Shown here piece by piece: positions 26,591-35,617 of a stretch of DNA of 64,000 bases (its first letter is position 1; each line of letters starts with the position of its first letter). The notes under the pieces are model-generated. The model saw nothing but the letters and a program-made list of their open reading frames with translations. It ran no database searches and was not told where the DNA came from. The position numbers and the translations under genes are program-made. Origin of the DNA: Haloarcula marina (lineage in GTDB: Archaea > Halobacteriota > Halobacteria > Halobacteriales > Haloarculaceae); assembly GCF_024218775.1 (NCBI RefSeq), contig NZ_CP100404.1, forward strand, positions 2,728,001 to 2,792,000, written 5' to 3'.

Positions 26591-27406
26591 CTATCCGGTC
26601 CGGAAGGAGAGGTCCAGCGTCGGCGCGGAGTGGGTCAGCGCCCCCATGGAAATCACGTCGACGCCCGTCGCGGCGTAGTCGGGCACGTCGGCGACGGTGA
26701 TGCCGCCGCTGGCCTCGGTGAGTGTCTCGCCGTCCGTCGCCGCCACGAGGTCGACGGCACGTTCGGTTTCAGCGACGCTCATGTTGTCCAGCAGGACGAT
26801 GTCCGCCCCGGCCTCGGCGGCCCGCGGCGCGTCCGCGGGCGTCTCGACTTCCACGTCGAGTTGCGTGGCGAACGACGCGCGCTCGCGGAAGTGCTCGATA
26901 GCGCCCGCCAGTCCCATCTCGGCGACGTGGTTGTCCTTGACCATCACCATGTGCGAGAGGTCCAGTCGGTGGGTGTCGCCGCCGCCCGCAACGACGGCGC
27001 GCTTCTCCACGCCGCGCAGGCCGGGCGTCGTCTTGCGGGTCGCCGCGATACGCACCGCGTCGTCGACGGTTCGGGCCGCGTCGACGGCCGCCCGCGTCTC
27101 CGTGGCGATGCCCGACGCGTGGCCGACGACGTTGACCGCGACCCGCTCTCCGCGCAGGACCTCGCGGGCCGGTCCCGCGACCCGGAGGACCACATCTCCG
27201 GCGTCGATTCGGTCGCCGTCGTCTGTTTCGAGGGTCACATCGCAATCCAGATACTCGAAGACGGCACTGGCGGCGTCGAGGCCAGCGACCACGCCGGACT
27301 CCTTGGCCACGAGTCGACCCTCGGTGTCGCCGGGGACCTGATTCGTCACGTCGTGGTGGCCCACGTCCTCGCGGAGCCATCGTTCCACGTCGGCGTTCGT
27401 AATCAT
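26591..27406 (-). CDS. nadC: Quinolinate phosphoribosyltransferase
   Basis: 271 residues. Type II PRTase with TRKTTPGLRGVEKRAV (the phosphate-binding Arg/Lys cluster), GGGDTHRLDLS, VKDNHVAEMG and C-terminal EASGGITVADVPDYAATGVD. It converts quinolinate and PRPP to nicotinate mononucleotide, the last step of the de novo NAD branch. The ATG overlaps the nadB stop (ATGA), so translation is coupled. Length is normal. Confidence 0.96.
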   Translation of the reverse strand: MITNADVERWLREDVGHHDVTNQVPGDTEGRLVAKESGVVAGLDAASAVFEYLDCDVTLETDDGDRIDAGDVVLRVAGPAREVLRGERVAVNVVGHASGIATETRAAVDAARTVDDAVRIAATRKTTPGLRGVEKRAVVAGGGDTHRLDLSHMVMVKDNHVAEMGLAGAIEHFRERASFATQLDVEVETPADAPRAAEAGADIVLLDNMSVAETERAVDLVAATDGETLTEASGGITVADVPDYAATGVDVISMGALTHSAPTLDLSFRTG

Positions 27407-28932
27407 CAGTCCGCCGTTGGCGTCTCCGCGTCGGCCACGAGGTTGTGCGTGCCGACGCTCTCGGTGTTCTCGGTGGCGTGGCGGGCGATCAGTAGCGCCG
27501 TGACGCTCGCGTTCCGGAGTTCGTACAGCGAGCGCGAGGTCCGGGTCCGGACGTAGGCGTCGACTTCGCCTTTCAGGCGGCGGAGGAGCGCGAGCGACCG
27601 GTTCAGGTCCGCGGGCGTCCGTTCGACGCCGACTTGCTCGTCCATCACGCGACGGAGACGGTGGAACTTCTCGCGGGCGAAGCGGTCCGGGAGGTCCGGG
27701 TCCCGGGTCAGCAGGTCCGGGGCCTCGATTGGGTCGGCGTCGTTCCCGGCGGCGTCCGCGCCGGCGCGAAGGCCCCAGACGAGGCCTTCGAGCAGGGACG
27801 TGGAGGCGAGTCGGTTCGCGCCGTGGACGCCGGTGCGGGAACACTCGCCGACGGCGTACAACCTATCGAGCGTCGTCCGGCCCCGGTCGTCGACGGCGAC
27901 GCCGCCACAGAGGAAGTGTTCGGCGGGCGCGACCGGAATCCCCTCGTCGTAGTCGACCCCGTGTTCCGCACAGCGGTCGGCGAGGCCGGGGAACTCGTCG
28001 GCGAAGTCCACTGGCGACACGTCCAGACGGACCTCGCCGGTGGCTTCGCGTTCGGCCGTCACGGCCCGGGCGACCACGTCGCGCGGAGCGAGTTCGGCGT
28101 CCGCGTGGTAGTCGGGCATGAACCGCTCGCCGTCGCCGTTGCGCAGGAGGCCGCCCTCGCCGCGGACCGCCTCGCTGACGAGGAAGGCCACGTCGGCGTC
28201 CGCGCCGGTGGTGCTGTCTGCGTCGTCGACGACGCAGGCGGTCGGGTGGAACTGCACGTACTCCATGTCCCGAACGTCTGCCCCCGCTAGCGCGGCCATC
28301 GCGATACCGTCGCCGGTAGCGTTGTCGGGGTTCGTCGTCCGCGGGTAGAGTTCGCCGATACCGCCGGTGGCGAGGACGACGCTGCCCGCGAAGTGCGGGC
28401 GCACGTCGTCGTCGGATTCGAGCATCGCGCCGTGGACGCGGCCCTCGTGGCGAATTAGTTCCAGCGCGGCGGTGTCGTCGATAATCTCGACGCCGTCGTG
28501 GGCATCCAGATAGTTCAGGAACGGGACGTGGATGTGCTTGCCCGTCGCCGCGTCGACGTGGAGGATGCGGTCCTCGCTGTGGGCGGCCTCTCTGGTGTAG
28601 TCCGGGCCGTCATCGCCGCTGTCAAATTCGACTGCCAGCGTCTCGAACAGCACGTCTTGGACGGCGTCGTTCGCGTTCTCGACCAACACGTCGACGGCGT
28701 CGGCGTCGGCGGTGTCGTCGCTGGCCGCGACGATGTCGTCTTTGAACTGTTCGGGGTCGTCCCGGGAGACGGCGATACCGCCCTGCGCCCACCACGAGGA
28801 CGCGCCTTCGGGGCGGGTGGCTTTGGTGACGAGCGTCACGTCGTCGCCCTGCCGTGTCGCGCCGAGCGCCGCCGCCAACCCGGCGAGGCCGGACCCGACG
28901 ACGAGTACGTCGGAGGTGTCGTGGTCGGTCAT
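27406..28932 (-). CDS. nadB: L-aspartate oxidase
   Basis: 508 residues of the succinate dehydrogenase/fumarate reductase flavoprotein family. FAD-binding GSGLAGLAAALGA (13-25), SSWWAQGGIA, ATGGIGELYPRTTNPD, the substrate-binding EYVQFHPTA and the C-terminal GECSRTGVHGANRLASTSLLEGLVWG are intact. It oxidises L-aspartate to iminoaspartate for NadA. It sits between nadA (2 bp upstream) and nadC (ATGA overlap) in an operon. Confidence 0.97.
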   Translation of the reverse strand: MTDHDTSDVLVVGSGLAGLAAALGATRQGDDVTLVTKATRPEGASSWWAQGGIAVSRDDPEQFKDDIVAASDDTADADAVDVLVENANDAVQDVLFETLAVEFDSGDDGPDYTREAAHSEDRILHVDAATGKHIHVPFLNYLDAHDGVEIIDDTAALELIRHEGRVHGAMLESDDDVRPHFAGSVVLATGGIGELYPRTTNPDNATGDGIAMAALAGADVRDMEYVQFHPTACVVDDADSTTGADADVAFLVSEAVRGEGGLLRNGDGERFMPDYHADAELAPRDVVARAVTAEREATGEVRLDVSPVDFADEFPGLADRCAEHGVDYDEGIPVAPAEHFLCGGVAVDDRGRTTLDRLYAVGECSRTGVHGANRLASTSLLEGLVWGLRAGADAAGNDADPIEAPDLLTRDPDLPDRFAREKFHRLRRVMDEQVGVERTPADLNRSLALLRRLKGEVDAYVRTRTSRSLYELRNASVTALLIARHATENTESVGTHNLVADAETPTAD

Positions 28933-28934
28933 AC

Positions 28935-30056
28935 TCAGATGTCCAGCATCCGGTCGAGCGCGACCTGTGCGAGTTCCTTCTCTTCGGGCGCGACTTCGAT
29001 GACGTTGCGTTCGCGCCCCGCGACCAGTTCCTCCAAGACCCACGTCAGGTAGTTGGGGTCGATTTGGCGCATGGCGTTGCAATCCATGCAGGCGTCGCCA
29101 CAGAGCGGAATTACGTTCACCTCGGGGTGCCACCGCTGGAGGTGGTTGGTGAGGTGAATCTCGGTCCCGATGGCCCACGTCTCGCCGGGGTCGGCGTCCG
29201 CGACTGTCTCGCAGATGGTCGCCGTCGACCCGACCACGTCGGCCGCTTCGACGACTTCGCGACGGCACTCGGGGTGGACGATGACGTTCGCGTCGGGGTC
29301 GTCGGCCCGAATCTGTTCGATGTGGTCCTCGCGGAACCGCTCGTGGACCTGACAGTACCCCTCCCAGAGGACGATGTCGTTCTCGACGGCCGCGGCGGCG
29401 TCGGTTCCCTCGGGGTCCCACGGGTCCCACTGGACCGTCTCGTCGGCCATATCCAGTCGGTGTGCGGTGTTCTCGCCGAGGTGTTTGTCGGGCAGGAACA
29501 GCACTTTGTCACCCTTCTCGAAGGCGTACTCGAAGGCTTTGTGCGCGTTCGAGGACGTACAGACCAAGCCGCCCTGTTCGGCGCAGAACGCCTTCAGGTC
29601 GGCGTAACTGTTCATGTACGTGATGGGGATGATGGTCTCGTCCGTCGCGGCCGTGAGTTCGGCCCACGCAGCGTCGACTTGCAGGGCCTCGGCCATCCCC
29701 GCCATCGGACACGAGGCTTCCATCGACGGCAATATCACGCTCTGGTCGTCGTCCGTGATGATGTCGGCGGATTCGGCCATGAACGTCACGCCGCCGAAGA
29801 TTACGTAGTCGGCGTCGCTCTCGGCCGCTTCGACGGACAGTTGGTAGGAGTCGCCGATGAAATCCGCGTGCTCGACGATTTCCCGGCGCTGGTAGTTGTG
29901 GCCGAGGATGACCACGTCGTCGCCCAGTTCGTCGAGCGCGGCCTCGATGCGCTCGGTCCGTTCGTCCGCCTCTAACTCCCGGTACGCGGGGGGTAGCTGT
30001 TCGAGGTTGTCGTATTTGAAGAGACTGAGGTCGGTTTCGAACTCAGCTGTTTCCAT
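28935..30056 (-). CDS. nadA: Quinolinate synthase
   Basis: 373 residues. [4Fe-4S] enzyme; the cluster ligands appear in ASCPMAG (Cys116), a later CTSSNA segment or HPECRREV, and GDACMDCNAM near the C-terminus. ILGHNYQRREI and GDKVLFLPDKHLGENTAHR are family landmarks. It condenses iminoaspartate with dihydroxyacetone phosphate to form quinolinate and is oxygen-sensitive. It is the first gene of nadA-nadB-nadC. I chose the ATG at 30056 (METAEF); the frame stays open further upstream, but that region is AT-rich promoter sequence. Confidence 0.96.
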   Translation of the reverse strand: METAEFETDLSLFKYDNLEQLPPAYRELEADERTERIEAALDELGDDVVILGHNYQRREIVEHADFIGDSYQLSVEAAESDADYVIFGGVTFMAESADIITDDDQSVILPSMEASCPMAGMAEALQVDAAWAELTAATDETIIPITYMNSYADLKAFCAEQGGLVCTSSNAHKAFEYAFEKGDKVLFLPDKHLGENTAHRLDMADETVQWDPWDPEGTDAAAAVENDIVLWEGYCQVHERFREDHIEQIRADDPDANVIVHPECRREVVEAADVVGSTATICETVADADPGETWAIGTEIHLTNHLQRWHPEVNVIPLCGDACMDCNAMRQIDPNYLTWVLEELVAGRERNVIEVAPEEKELAQVALDRMLDI

Positions 30057-30301
30057 TTTTGGCACGGTTGACCAGCCTATGAGTATCACACCGTTCGGAC
30101 GGCGGTATTGAAAACATTTTGCCTTCAATGATGCGGCCTGGGGAGAATTGGGAGACAGACACACCGATTGGTGATTTTCGGTACTGTCGAGGCCACATGT
30201 GTGAAAATGTCTAGCCAACCATTGCGGATAAGGTCCGCTTATCCGTTCCGGGCCGTCGCTATCGCTCTCGTAACTTTGTGTATCTCGTGCTTTCTGGGCG
30301 T
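30057..30301. promoter_or_regulatory. Divergent nadA / phoD control region
   Basis: 245 bp without a gene, with lower GC than its surroundings. It holds promoter-like AT pockets (TACTCATA about 27 nt before nadA on the minus strand; AACTTTG before the phoD start), the palindrome CACATGTG (30194-30201) and a perfect inverted repeat at 30225-30245. Confidence 0.5.
30225..30245. promoter_or_regulatory. 8-bp inverted repeat upstream of phoD
   Basis: CGGATAAG (30225-30232) and CTTATCCG (30238-30245) form perfect arms around GTCCG. It lies 57 bp before the phoD ATG and well upstream of nadA, so it more likely serves phoD. A TATA-like element could be part of either arm (TTATCC). Confidence 0.4.
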
Positions 30302-31951
30302 ATGACCGACCACTCCGAGGTCGACACCGGTCGGCGACGGGTGCTCGCGGGCGCACTCGCCGCGGCGCTCCCCGCTGGCGTCGCCCGCGCGGAAACCGTC
30401 GAGACGTTGCCCACGGCGGGGCAGACGGCGGACGGGGACGCCTCCGCGGCGGTGTTCCCGCAGGGCGTCGCCAGCGGCGGACCGTCGACGGACGGGGCCG
30501 TCCTCTGGACCCGCCTCTCTCCGGACGCCTACCGCGAGGGGGCGCAACTGCGCGTGACCGTCGCCCGCGACGAGGCGCTAAACGACGCCGTCGGGTCGTG
30601 GCGCGTCCCGACCGACCGCCTCACCGAGCAGGACTACACGATGAAAGTCGCCCTCGACGGCGAACTGTCGGCCGACCGAACCTACTACTACCGCTTCGAG
30701 TACGACGGCGCGGCCAGTCCGGTCGGGCGCACGCAGACGCTCCCCGCCGCCGACGCGAGTCCGGACCGCGTCGCGTTCGCCCTCATGACCTGTCAGGACT
30801 ACCGGAACGGCTACTACGGCGCGTATGACCACGTCGCGCGGGAAGACGTGGACTTCATCGTCCACCTGGGTGACTTCATCTACGAACACGGGGGCAACAG
30901 CCAGTACGCCGGGCGCTCGCTCTCGTTGCCGAACGGCAAGAACGTCGTCATGGGCGTCGAGGACTTCCGCTATCTGCACCGCACGTACCGAAGCGACCGG
31001 TTCCTCCGAACGGCGCTCGCGGCTCACCCCGTCCTCCAGACGTGGGACGACCACGAGATAGTGAACAACCGCTACTGGGACTACGAGGAGTCCCGCCCCT
31101 ACGCGGGCGACGGGGACCATCCGCGCAACGCCGACGCCGAGTTCATGACGCGACTGTTCGCGGAGGGCATCCGGGCGTGGTGGGAGTACACGCCGACGCG
31201 GGTCCCCTACGACCCCGACGCCGACTCCCTGCTGGAGCAACTCGAACTGTGGCGCTCGCTCCGCTTCGGTGACCTCGTGGAACTGTTCCTCACGGACGAG
31301 CGACTGTTCCGGAGTTCCCCGGCCGACGGCGCGCAGTTCGGCGCGCGCATCGGCGAGGCGGGCGACGAGATAACCGAGACGATGCTCGGCGAGCGCCAGC
31401 GAGGGTGGTTCACCGAGCGGTTGGCGAGCACCGACGCGACGTGGTCGGCGTGGGCGAACGAGGTGTTGGCGATGGAGTTCGACCTCGACTTGGCCGGGGT
31501 GTCGCTGCTCAACGCCGACGCGTGGGACGCCTTCCCCGCCGAACGCGACCGAATCCTGCGGAGCGCGGCGTCCGGCGACGGGACGCTCGTCGCGCTGACC
31601 GGCGACATGCACACCGCGCTGGCGGGCTACATCGAGGGGGAAGACGACCGCTACGGTGTGGAGTTCATGACGCCAGCCGTCACGAGTCAGAACCTCCGGG
31701 AACTGCTGGGTATCCCCGACGAACGCGGTATCCGGGAACTCGTCGAGTCGTACGTCCAGCAGTACAACCCCCACGTCGACTTCTTCAACAGCCACGACTG
31801 GGGGTACGCCACCGTCGAGTTCACGCCGGAGGACTGCACGTACAGCGCCTACGGTGTGGACAAAGCGACCGATTCGGCCGACGCGAACCGCCGTCTCTTG
31901 GCTCGCTATCGCTGTCCGGCCGGGCGCTACGACCTCCAGCGCCTGCGGTGA
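30302..31951 (+). CDS. phoD: Tat-exported alkaline phosphatase D
   Basis: 549 residues. The N-terminus has a twin-arginine signal (TGRRRVLAGALAAAL, cleavage after ARA around residue 30). A small beta domain (about 40-140) precedes the catalytic PhoD domain with metal motifs MTCQDY, FIVHLGDFIYEHG, QTWDDHEIVNN and ALTGDMHTALAG. It hydrolyses phosphomonoesters or diesters outside the cell with Ca2+/Fe3+ chemistry, probably during phosphate limitation. The inverted repeat at 30225-30245 could be its control site. The length suits the family. Confidence 0.94.
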   Translation: MTDHSEVDTGRRRVLAGALAAALPAGVARAETVETLPTAGQTADGDASAAVFPQGVASGGPSTDGAVLWTRLSPDAYREGAQLRVTVARDEALNDAVGSWRVPTDRLTEQDYTMKVALDGELSADRTYYYRFEYDGAASPVGRTQTLPAADASPDRVAFALMTCQDYRNGYYGAYDHVAREDVDFIVHLGDFIYEHGGNSQYAGRSLSLPNGKNVVMGVEDFRYLHRTYRSDRFLRTALAAHPVLQTWDDHEIVNNRYWDYEESRPYAGDGDHPRNADAEFMTRLFAEGIRAWWEYTPTRVPYDPDADSLLEQLELWRSLRFGDLVELFLTDERLFRSSPADGAQFGARIGEAGDEITETMLGERQRGWFTERLASTDATWSAWANEVLAMEFDLDLAGVSLLNADAWDAFPAERDRILRSAASGDGTLVALTGDMHTALAGYIEGEDDRYGVEFMTPAVTSQNLRELLGIPDERGIRELVESYVQQYNPHVDFFNSHDWGYATVEFTPEDCTYSAYGVDKATDSADANRRLLARYRCPAGRYDLQRLR

Positions 31952-31998
31952 CCGTCCGCAAGAGCAACTGTTAGGGGGGCGGCCCGCTACCGCCCTGT

Positions 31999-33216
31999 AT
32001 GACCGACACCGACGCCGAGACGCTCGCCGAGCGAGTCCGCGACGGCGAGTTGCGCCTCTACGAACTCGAAGACCACGCCGACGCCGAGACGGCCGCCGCC
32101 GCCCGCCGCCGCCTCCTCGCCGCGGAGACGGGCGCGGACCTCTCGACGGTCGGCGAGTACGCCTTCGACGCCGCCGACGCAGACAGCAACATCGAGAACA
32201 TGGTCGGGGCCGCCCAGATTCCGATGGGCGTTGTCGGCCCCCTCCCGATAGACGGCGGGGCCGCCGACGGCGAGCACTACCTCCCGCTGGCGACGACGGA
32301 GGGCGCGCTGTTGGCCTCGGTCAACCGCGGCGTCTCCACCATCCGCACGGCCGGTGGCGCGACGGCCCGCGTCCTCAAGTCCGGGATGACCCGCGCGCCC
32401 GTGTTTCGGGTCGAAGACGTGGCCGCCGCCGGGGAAGTGTCCTCGTGGGTCCGCGAGAATGTCGACCGACTGGCCGAGGCCGCCGAGTCCACGACCAGCC
32501 ACGGCGAACTGCAGGACGTGACGCCCTACGTCGTCGGCGACAGCGTCTTCCTGCGCTTTTCCTACGACACGAAAGACGCGATGGGGATGAACATGGCGAC
32601 CATCGCCACCGAAGCGGCCTGCGACGTTATCGAGGACGAGACCCCAGCGGACCTCGTCGCCCTGTCGGGGAACCTCTGTTCGGACAAGAAACCCGCGGCC
32701 ATCAACGCCATCGAGGGACGGGGCCGGACCGTCTCCGCCGACGTGCTCGTCCCGCACGAACAGGTCGAAGAACGGCTGAACACCACCAGCGACGCTATCG
32801 TCGAGGCCAACACCCGCAAGAACCTCGTCGGGTCCGCGAAGGCCGGTGCGCTCGGCTTCAACGCCCACGCCGCCAACGTCGTCGCCGCCGCGTTCCTCGC
32901 ACTCGGGCAGGACGCCGCGCAGGTCGTCGAGGGGAGCAACACCATCACGACCGTCGACGACCGCGAGGACGGTCTGTACGCCTCGGTCACCATCGCGTCG
33001 CTGGAAGTCGGCACGGTCGGCGGCGGGACGAGTCTGCCGACCCAGTCGGAAGCGCTCGACGTACTGGGGTACGGCGGCGGCGGCGACCCCGCCGGGAGCA
33101 ACGCCGATGCCCTCGCCGAAGTCATCGCGGCCGGGACGCTCGCGGGCGAACTCTCGCTGCTCGCGGCGCTGTCCTCGCGGCACCTCTCCTCGGCCCACGC
33201 CGAACTCGGGCGCTAA
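31999..33216 (+). CDS. hmgA: HMG-CoA reductase, class I
   Basis: 405 residues. Catalytic set: Glu101 (TTEGALLASV), Lys in LCSDKKPAAIN, Asp in LGQDAAQ, and His400 in HLSSAHAELG at the C-terminus. The NADPH motif is DAMGMNMATIATEA. It makes mevalonate for the isoprenoid chains of archaeal lipids and is essential. The haloarchaeal enzyme is the target of mevinolin. The gene follows phoD by 47 bp with its own TATA-like TGTTAGG. No anomaly seen. Confidence 0.97.
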   Translation: MTDTDAETLAERVRDGELRLYELEDHADAETAAAARRRLLAAETGADLSTVGEYAFDAADADSNIENMVGAAQIPMGVVGPLPIDGGAADGEHYLPLATTEGALLASVNRGVSTIRTAGGATARVLKSGMTRAPVFRVEDVAAAGEVSSWVRENVDRLAEAAESTTSHGELQDVTPYVVGDSVFLRFSYDTKDAMGMNMATIATEAACDVIEDETPADLVALSGNLCSDKKPAAINAIEGRGRTVSADVLVPHEQVEERLNTTSDAIVEANTRKNLVGSAKAGALGFNAHAANVVAAAFLALGQDAAQVVEGSNTITTVDDREDGLYASVTIASLEVGTVGGGTSLPTQSEALDVLGYGGGGDPAGSNADALAEVIAAGTLAGELSLLAALSSRHLSSAHAELGR

Positions 33217-33217
33217 C

Positions 33218-33571
33218 TCAGCGGTCGCGGGCGAGCGTCACCAGCAGGCCGATACCGGCCACGAGGACGACGACGCCAGCCACCAGCAAATCGCCGACAC
33301 CGAGCAACGGTCCCAACACCAGCAACACCCACGCGACGGCGAACACGCCGTGTGCGATGGCGAACAGGCGGTGGCCGCGCCGGGCGAAGACGACCGTTCC
33401 GAGACTGAATCCCGCGGTGAGGACGACGGCCGAGAGGGCGACGACGCTCACCGCGCCGCCGCCGACGGCCACGGGGTCCACGACGGGCGCGAGTAGGAAC
33501 AGCAGACCGGCGAGGCCGACCAATACGCCGACGGCCATCGGCCCGAGTTCGAACTCAGGGGTGACCGTCAT
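33218..33571 (-). CDS. Small four-helix membrane protein
   Basis: 117 residues starting MTVTPEFELGPMAVGV. Four hydrophobic helices with short loops fill the protein (VGVLVGLAGLLFLLAPVV; VVALSAVVLTAGFSLGTVVFA; LFAIAHGVFAVAWVLLVLG; LLVAGVVVLVAGIGLLVTLA). No family is recognised. The ATG overlaps the stop of the upstream DUF5817-like gene (ATGA), so the two are translationally coupled. It converges on hmgA with 1 bp between. Confidence 0.75.
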   Translation of the reverse strand: MTVTPEFELGPMAVGVLVGLAGLLFLLAPVVDPVAVGGGAVSVVALSAVVLTAGFSLGTVVFARRGHRLFAIAHGVFAVAWVLLVLGPLLGVGDLLVAGVVVLVAGIGLLVTLARDR

Positions 33572-34092
33572 AGCAGGCGGTACGTGCCCCGCGACTCGGT
33601 GGCCTCGCCCGCCCGGACGAGTTTCGCGAGCGTCTTCTCGGCGTAGTCGGCGGGGACGCCGCGCTCCGCGGCGTAGGAAACCACCTCGTCTTGGGTCGGC
33701 GAGTCGAGTTCCCGGAGCGCGGTCAGCACCGTCTCTTTCCGACTCGAACCGCTCGTCGCGCCCCGTTCGGCCCGGTCGCCCGCGGCCGCGACGGCGTCGC
33801 TGTCGATACCCGACGCTTCGAGGTACGTCTCGTCGTCGACGCCCGACTCCTCGATTTGCCGATCCATCTCGGCGAACGAGTCCAGTTCCGCGAAGTCCTC
33901 GCCGTGGCCCTGTCGGTTCGCCAGCATCGAGGCCCGCACTTCGCGGGCGTGGGCCTCGTCGTCCGTCTCGACGAACTTCCGCCGTTTCGCGTGTTTCCGA
34001 CGCTGTCCACAGCGGGGACACTGCGTCGTCTCGGGCCGACCGGAGACGACCCAGAGGGCGCTACACTCGCTGCACCCGACCACCGCGTACAT
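33568..34092 (-). CDS. Zinc-ribbon and winged-helix protein (DUF5817-like)
   Basis: 174 residues. The N-terminal zinc ribbon has CSEC (7-10) and CPRCGQRR (about 25-32), and the C-terminal third (KETVLTALRELDSPTQDEVVSYAAERGVPADYAEKTLAKLVRAG) looks like a winged helix. Between them is an acidic helical linker. This resembles the haloarchaeal DUF5817 family, a likely nucleic-acid-binding protein. It is coupled to the membrane protein at 33218 by a four-base overlap; the significance of that pairing is unknown. Confidence 0.75.
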   Translation of the reverse strand: MYAVVGCSECSALWVVSGRPETTQCPRCGQRRKHAKRRKFVETDDEAHAREVRASMLANRQGHGEDFAELDSFAEMDRQIEESGVDDETYLEASGIDSDAVAAAGDRAERGATSGSSRKETVLTALRELDSPTQDEVVSYAAERGVPADYAEKTLAKLVRAGEATESRGTYRLL

Positions 34093-34183
34093 GGGCGTTC
34101 GTTGGTCCCGTTCGGGGTTGAACGTTCGGATTGCCGCGCATCTCGACCCCGGGATTTACGCTCCCCTGCCGCTATCCGTCCCC

Positions 34184-34522
34184 ATGGAAGAAGTCCCGCA
34201 GGCCGCGAGCGAGACGGTCGAAGTCGTCGACGGCGTCTACCTCACCCAACTGGCCGCTGGCGAGGCGATGAGCGTCCAGCACTTCCACATCGACCCCGGA
34301 GCGGCCGTCCCCGAACACAGCCACCCCCACGAACAGGTCGGCTTCGTGGTCAAGGGAACGCTCACCTTCCGCGTCGGCGGGGAGACGTTCGTCGTCGGCC
34401 CGGGCGACTCCTACGTCATCCCCGGCGGCGAAACCCACAGCGCCGAGAACCGCCGGGACGACCCGGTCACCGGTATCGACGTGTTCAGCCCGCCTCGGAC
34501 CGACCCCGACTGGCTGGACTGA
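34184..34522 (+). CDS. Small cupin-domain protein
   Basis: 112 residues, a single cupin_2 barrel. Motif 1 is HFHIDPGAAVPEHSHPHEQVGFVVKG with His ligands and Glu, and motif 2 is GPGDSYVIPGGETH with the terminal His. Such proteins bind a metal ion and act as small dioxygenases, isomerases or ligand sensors. The start is the ATG at 34184; the TATA-like TTTACG is about 27 nt upstream. Confidence 0.88.
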   Translation: MEEVPQAASETVEVVDGVYLTQLAAGEAMSVQHFHIDPGAAVPEHSHPHEQVGFVVKGTLTFRVGGETFVVGPGDSYVIPGGETHSAENRRDDPVTGIDVFSPPRTDPDWLD

Positions 34523-34560
34523 CACAAGACACTTTCTTCCGCCCGCCGGACCACCCGGAT

Positions 34561-34683
34561 GTGCCCGAGTCACGCGCGCTCGCCGTGGCCGTCGCGCTCC
34601 TGTTGGTGACCGCCGGGTGTCAGGACCTCACCACGGGCGGCGCCGACACGCCGGAGACGGCCGCGGTCGGCGAGAGCGGATAG
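34561..34683 (+). CDS. Tiny putative lipoprotein
   Basis: 40 codons from GTG 34561. The translation begins with a basic residue, then the hydrophobic run LAVAVALLLVTAGC ending at lipobox Cys20, and has only 20 residues after that (rich in Thr and Gly). The combination of signal segment, lipobox and stop is unusually complete for a chance ORF. A TATA-like ACTTTCTT is about 27 nt upstream. If real, it would be a lipid-anchored peptide of about 21 residues. The GTG start and short length keep confidence moderate. Confidence 0.5.
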   Translation: MPESRALAVAVALLLVTAGCQDLTTGGADTPETAAVGESG

Positions 34684-34761
34684 GCGGCGTCCTCCCGGCG
34701 CTCGGCGCGTCCGGGACGGGTGCGCGATAGGTGTTTGTGTCTCGGGACCGTTGTCCGGACG

Positions 34762-35565
34762 ATGCGGCTCCGACTCGCCGTCCTCGCCTGTACGCTCGTT
34801 CTCGCGGGCTGTGGCGGGTTCACGACGGCCGACGAGGCGGCGACGGTGACGCCCGCGCCAGTTCCGACAGACGGCATCCAGTTCCCCCCGGGAGTCACCG
34901 CCGACGGCGTCGTCCCCTCCGCGCTGGCGAGCGCCCACGCCGGGTCGCTCGCGACGACTGACTACACCATCACGACCCAGCAGGTCGTCCGCGAGACGGA
35001 CGACGACGAGGTGGTCCGACAGACCACGCACACGCGCTGGGTTGCCGCGAACGCCTCCCACTACCGCGGTCAGTACCGGCAGAACGCGAGCCAGTATCGC
35101 GCCGGGTGGTCGACCACGGCCGTCGATTACTGGTCGAACGGCACTATCGTCGCCACCCGCTACGAGAACCGTCGCGGCGAGGTGACACTCCTGCGGTGGG
35201 CCGCCGAGAACGACGAACTGCTGACCGACCTCGCCGACGAACAGCGCCTCGAAGGCGAACTCGCCGCCGCCGAGTATCGAGTCGTCCGGCGCAACGCCGA
35301 CGGCGACGTGGTCGTCGCGGGGGCGCGACTGCGGGACCCAGAACGGCTGGTCACGCCGCTGTTCGTCCGCGACATCGAGAACCTCAGCGTCCGGATGCAC
35401 GTCCGCTACGACGGGACCGTCGTCGCCCGCCGCCTCACCTACGACGCGGTGTTGAGCAGTCGCTCGGTCCGAATCGTCCGCGAGACCCGAATCACCGAGA
35501 TGGGCGAGACGACGGTCGAGCGGCCGTCGTGGGTCGCGAACACGACGATGTCGCGGCGCGAGTAG
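34762..35565 (+). CDS. Haloarchaeal lipoprotein, related to 13443-14168
   Basis: 267 residues. N-terminus MRLRLAVLACTLVLAGC gives lipobox Cys17 and lipid anchoring. A Thr/Pro linker precedes a beta-rich domain with repeated TxxTR and NASHYRGQYRQNASQYR segments, similar in style to the other lipoprotein in the window (DUF7537-like group). The presence of VRMHVRYDGTVVARRLTY matches VRTVRMRVRTD in the relative. The function is unknown; external binding of a lipid or protein is possible. The stop is followed by the structured region preceding icd. Confidence 0.8.
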   Translation: MRLRLAVLACTLVLAGCGGFTTADEAATVTPAPVPTDGIQFPPGVTADGVVPSALASAHAGSLATTDYTITTQQVVRETDDDEVVRQTTHTRWVAANASHYRGQYRQNASQYRAGWSTTAVDYWSNGTIVATRYENRRGEVTLLRWAAENDELLTDLADEQRLEGELAAAEYRVVRRNADGDVVVAGARLRDPERLVTPLFVRDIENLSVRMHVRYDGTVVARRLTYDAVLSSRSVRIVRETRITEMGETTVERPSWVANTTMSRRE

Positions 35566-35617
35566 CCGTCATTCGCGGGATGAAAGATGGAGAAATCGGT
35601 CGCCGTCGGGGCGTCGT

